DNA from: Anolis sagrei
Lineage: Eukaryota; Chordata; Lepidosauria; Squamata; Anolidae
Reading direction: 5' to 3'
NCBI RefSeq assembly: GCF_037176765.1
Contig: NC_090024.1
Span: 246,708,385 to 246,772,384 of the forward strand
Length of the DNA: 64,000 nt
The notes beneath the pieces were generated by a model. That model ran no database searches and was not told the DNA's origin. It was given only the letters and a program-made list of their open reading frames with translations. Made by a program: the position numbers and the translations under genes. Positions 63,772-64,000 of this stretch are shown here, piece by piece (position 1 is the stretch's first letter; each line of letters opens with the position of its first letter).

Positions 63772-64000
63772 GAGATTCCAACTAAACATGAGAAAGAAAC
63801 TTCTGTGAGAAGGGCTGTTCAGCAGTGGAACTCTCTGCCCCAAAGGGAGTGTGGTAGAGGCTTCTCCTTTGGAGGCTTTTAAGCAAAGGCTAGGTGGCCA
63901 TCTGTTGGGGGTGCTCTGAATGCAATTTTCCTACTTCTTGGCAGAATGGGGTTGGAGTGGATGATGACCCATGAGGTCACTTCCAACTCTAAGATACTAT
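63772..64000 (+). mobile_element. CR1 LINE 3' end, runs off the window
   Basis: GATTCCAACTAAACATGAG, GCTGTTCAGCAGTGGAACTC to CACTTCCAACTCTAAGATAC. Confidence 0.85.

Overview
The window looks like a squamate (lizard) nuclear genome, probably iguanian or anole-like. That call rests on the repeat mixture: CR1 LINEs with ATTCTATG-type tails, L2-like LINEs, BovB (RTE), a jockey-like LINE, Penelope-like elements (PLEs) with a GIY-YIG segment, many Helitrons with CTAG ends, SPIN/Charlie-like hAT elements, tRNA-derived SINEs and solo LTRs. There is no bacterial or phage gene organisation. Most of the 64 kb is nested transposon sequence.

The host content is a small cluster of C2H2 zinc-finger genes, called here ZNF-A to ZNF-D. 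ZNF-A (+, 6.2-8.1 kb, 21 fingers) and ZNF-B (+, 29.6-30.7 kb, 13 fingers) look intact. ZNF-C (-, 40.9-39.6 kb, 15 finger units of which 3 are damaged) and ZNF-D (-, 59.3-58.7 kb, 7 fingers and then a stop inside finger 8) are decaying. All four keep the same exon start (splice acceptor CAG|GGAAAGGA or a close variant). The open exon starts with MEKK and carries fingers only, with no KRAB or SCAN in the window. The two left genes point right and the two right genes point left. Non-coding flanks (0.6-0.9 kb against 60.1-60.35 kb; intron at 4.4-4.8 kb against 43.5-43.7 kb; GC-rich modules at 12 and 17 kb against 49.5-50.4 kb) match in inverted orientation. The cluster therefore seems to have grown by inverted and direct duplication.

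Other regions: 1.3-3.6 kb is a satellite array with a 543-bp higher-order repeat, whose monomer is a PLE end carrying a hAT MITE. 10-25 kb holds LTR remnants, BovB, Helitrons and two GC-rich islands. 26.4-28.2 kb and 28.5-29.3 kb are hAT insertions in the ZNF-B intron. 31.1-32.1 kb is a PLE with inverted hammerhead-bearing ends. 33.6-35.0 kb is a Helitron with a CA-rich minisatellite. 35.3-36.0 kb is a KIF2-type processed pseudogene. 36.1-36.9 kb is a head-to-head palindromic mariner. 41.7-43.0 kb and 46.7-48.1 kb are Helitrons. 52.2-57.1 kb is a full-length L2-like LINE with an uninterrupted 1080-codon EN-RT frame, inserted antisense into an older relative. 60-64 kb is CR1, MITEs and LINE fragments.

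The strongest new observations are: a TA-targeted DNA transposon that cut the ancestral finger array and supplies the present C-terminus and stop, with relic fingers still visible beyond it; the PLE/MITE-derived higher-order satellite; a hammerhead-like core in the PLE ends; and a repeat core shared by two unrelated DNA transposon classes, hAT and Helitron. No CRISPR, operon, rRNA or functional tRNA was seen.
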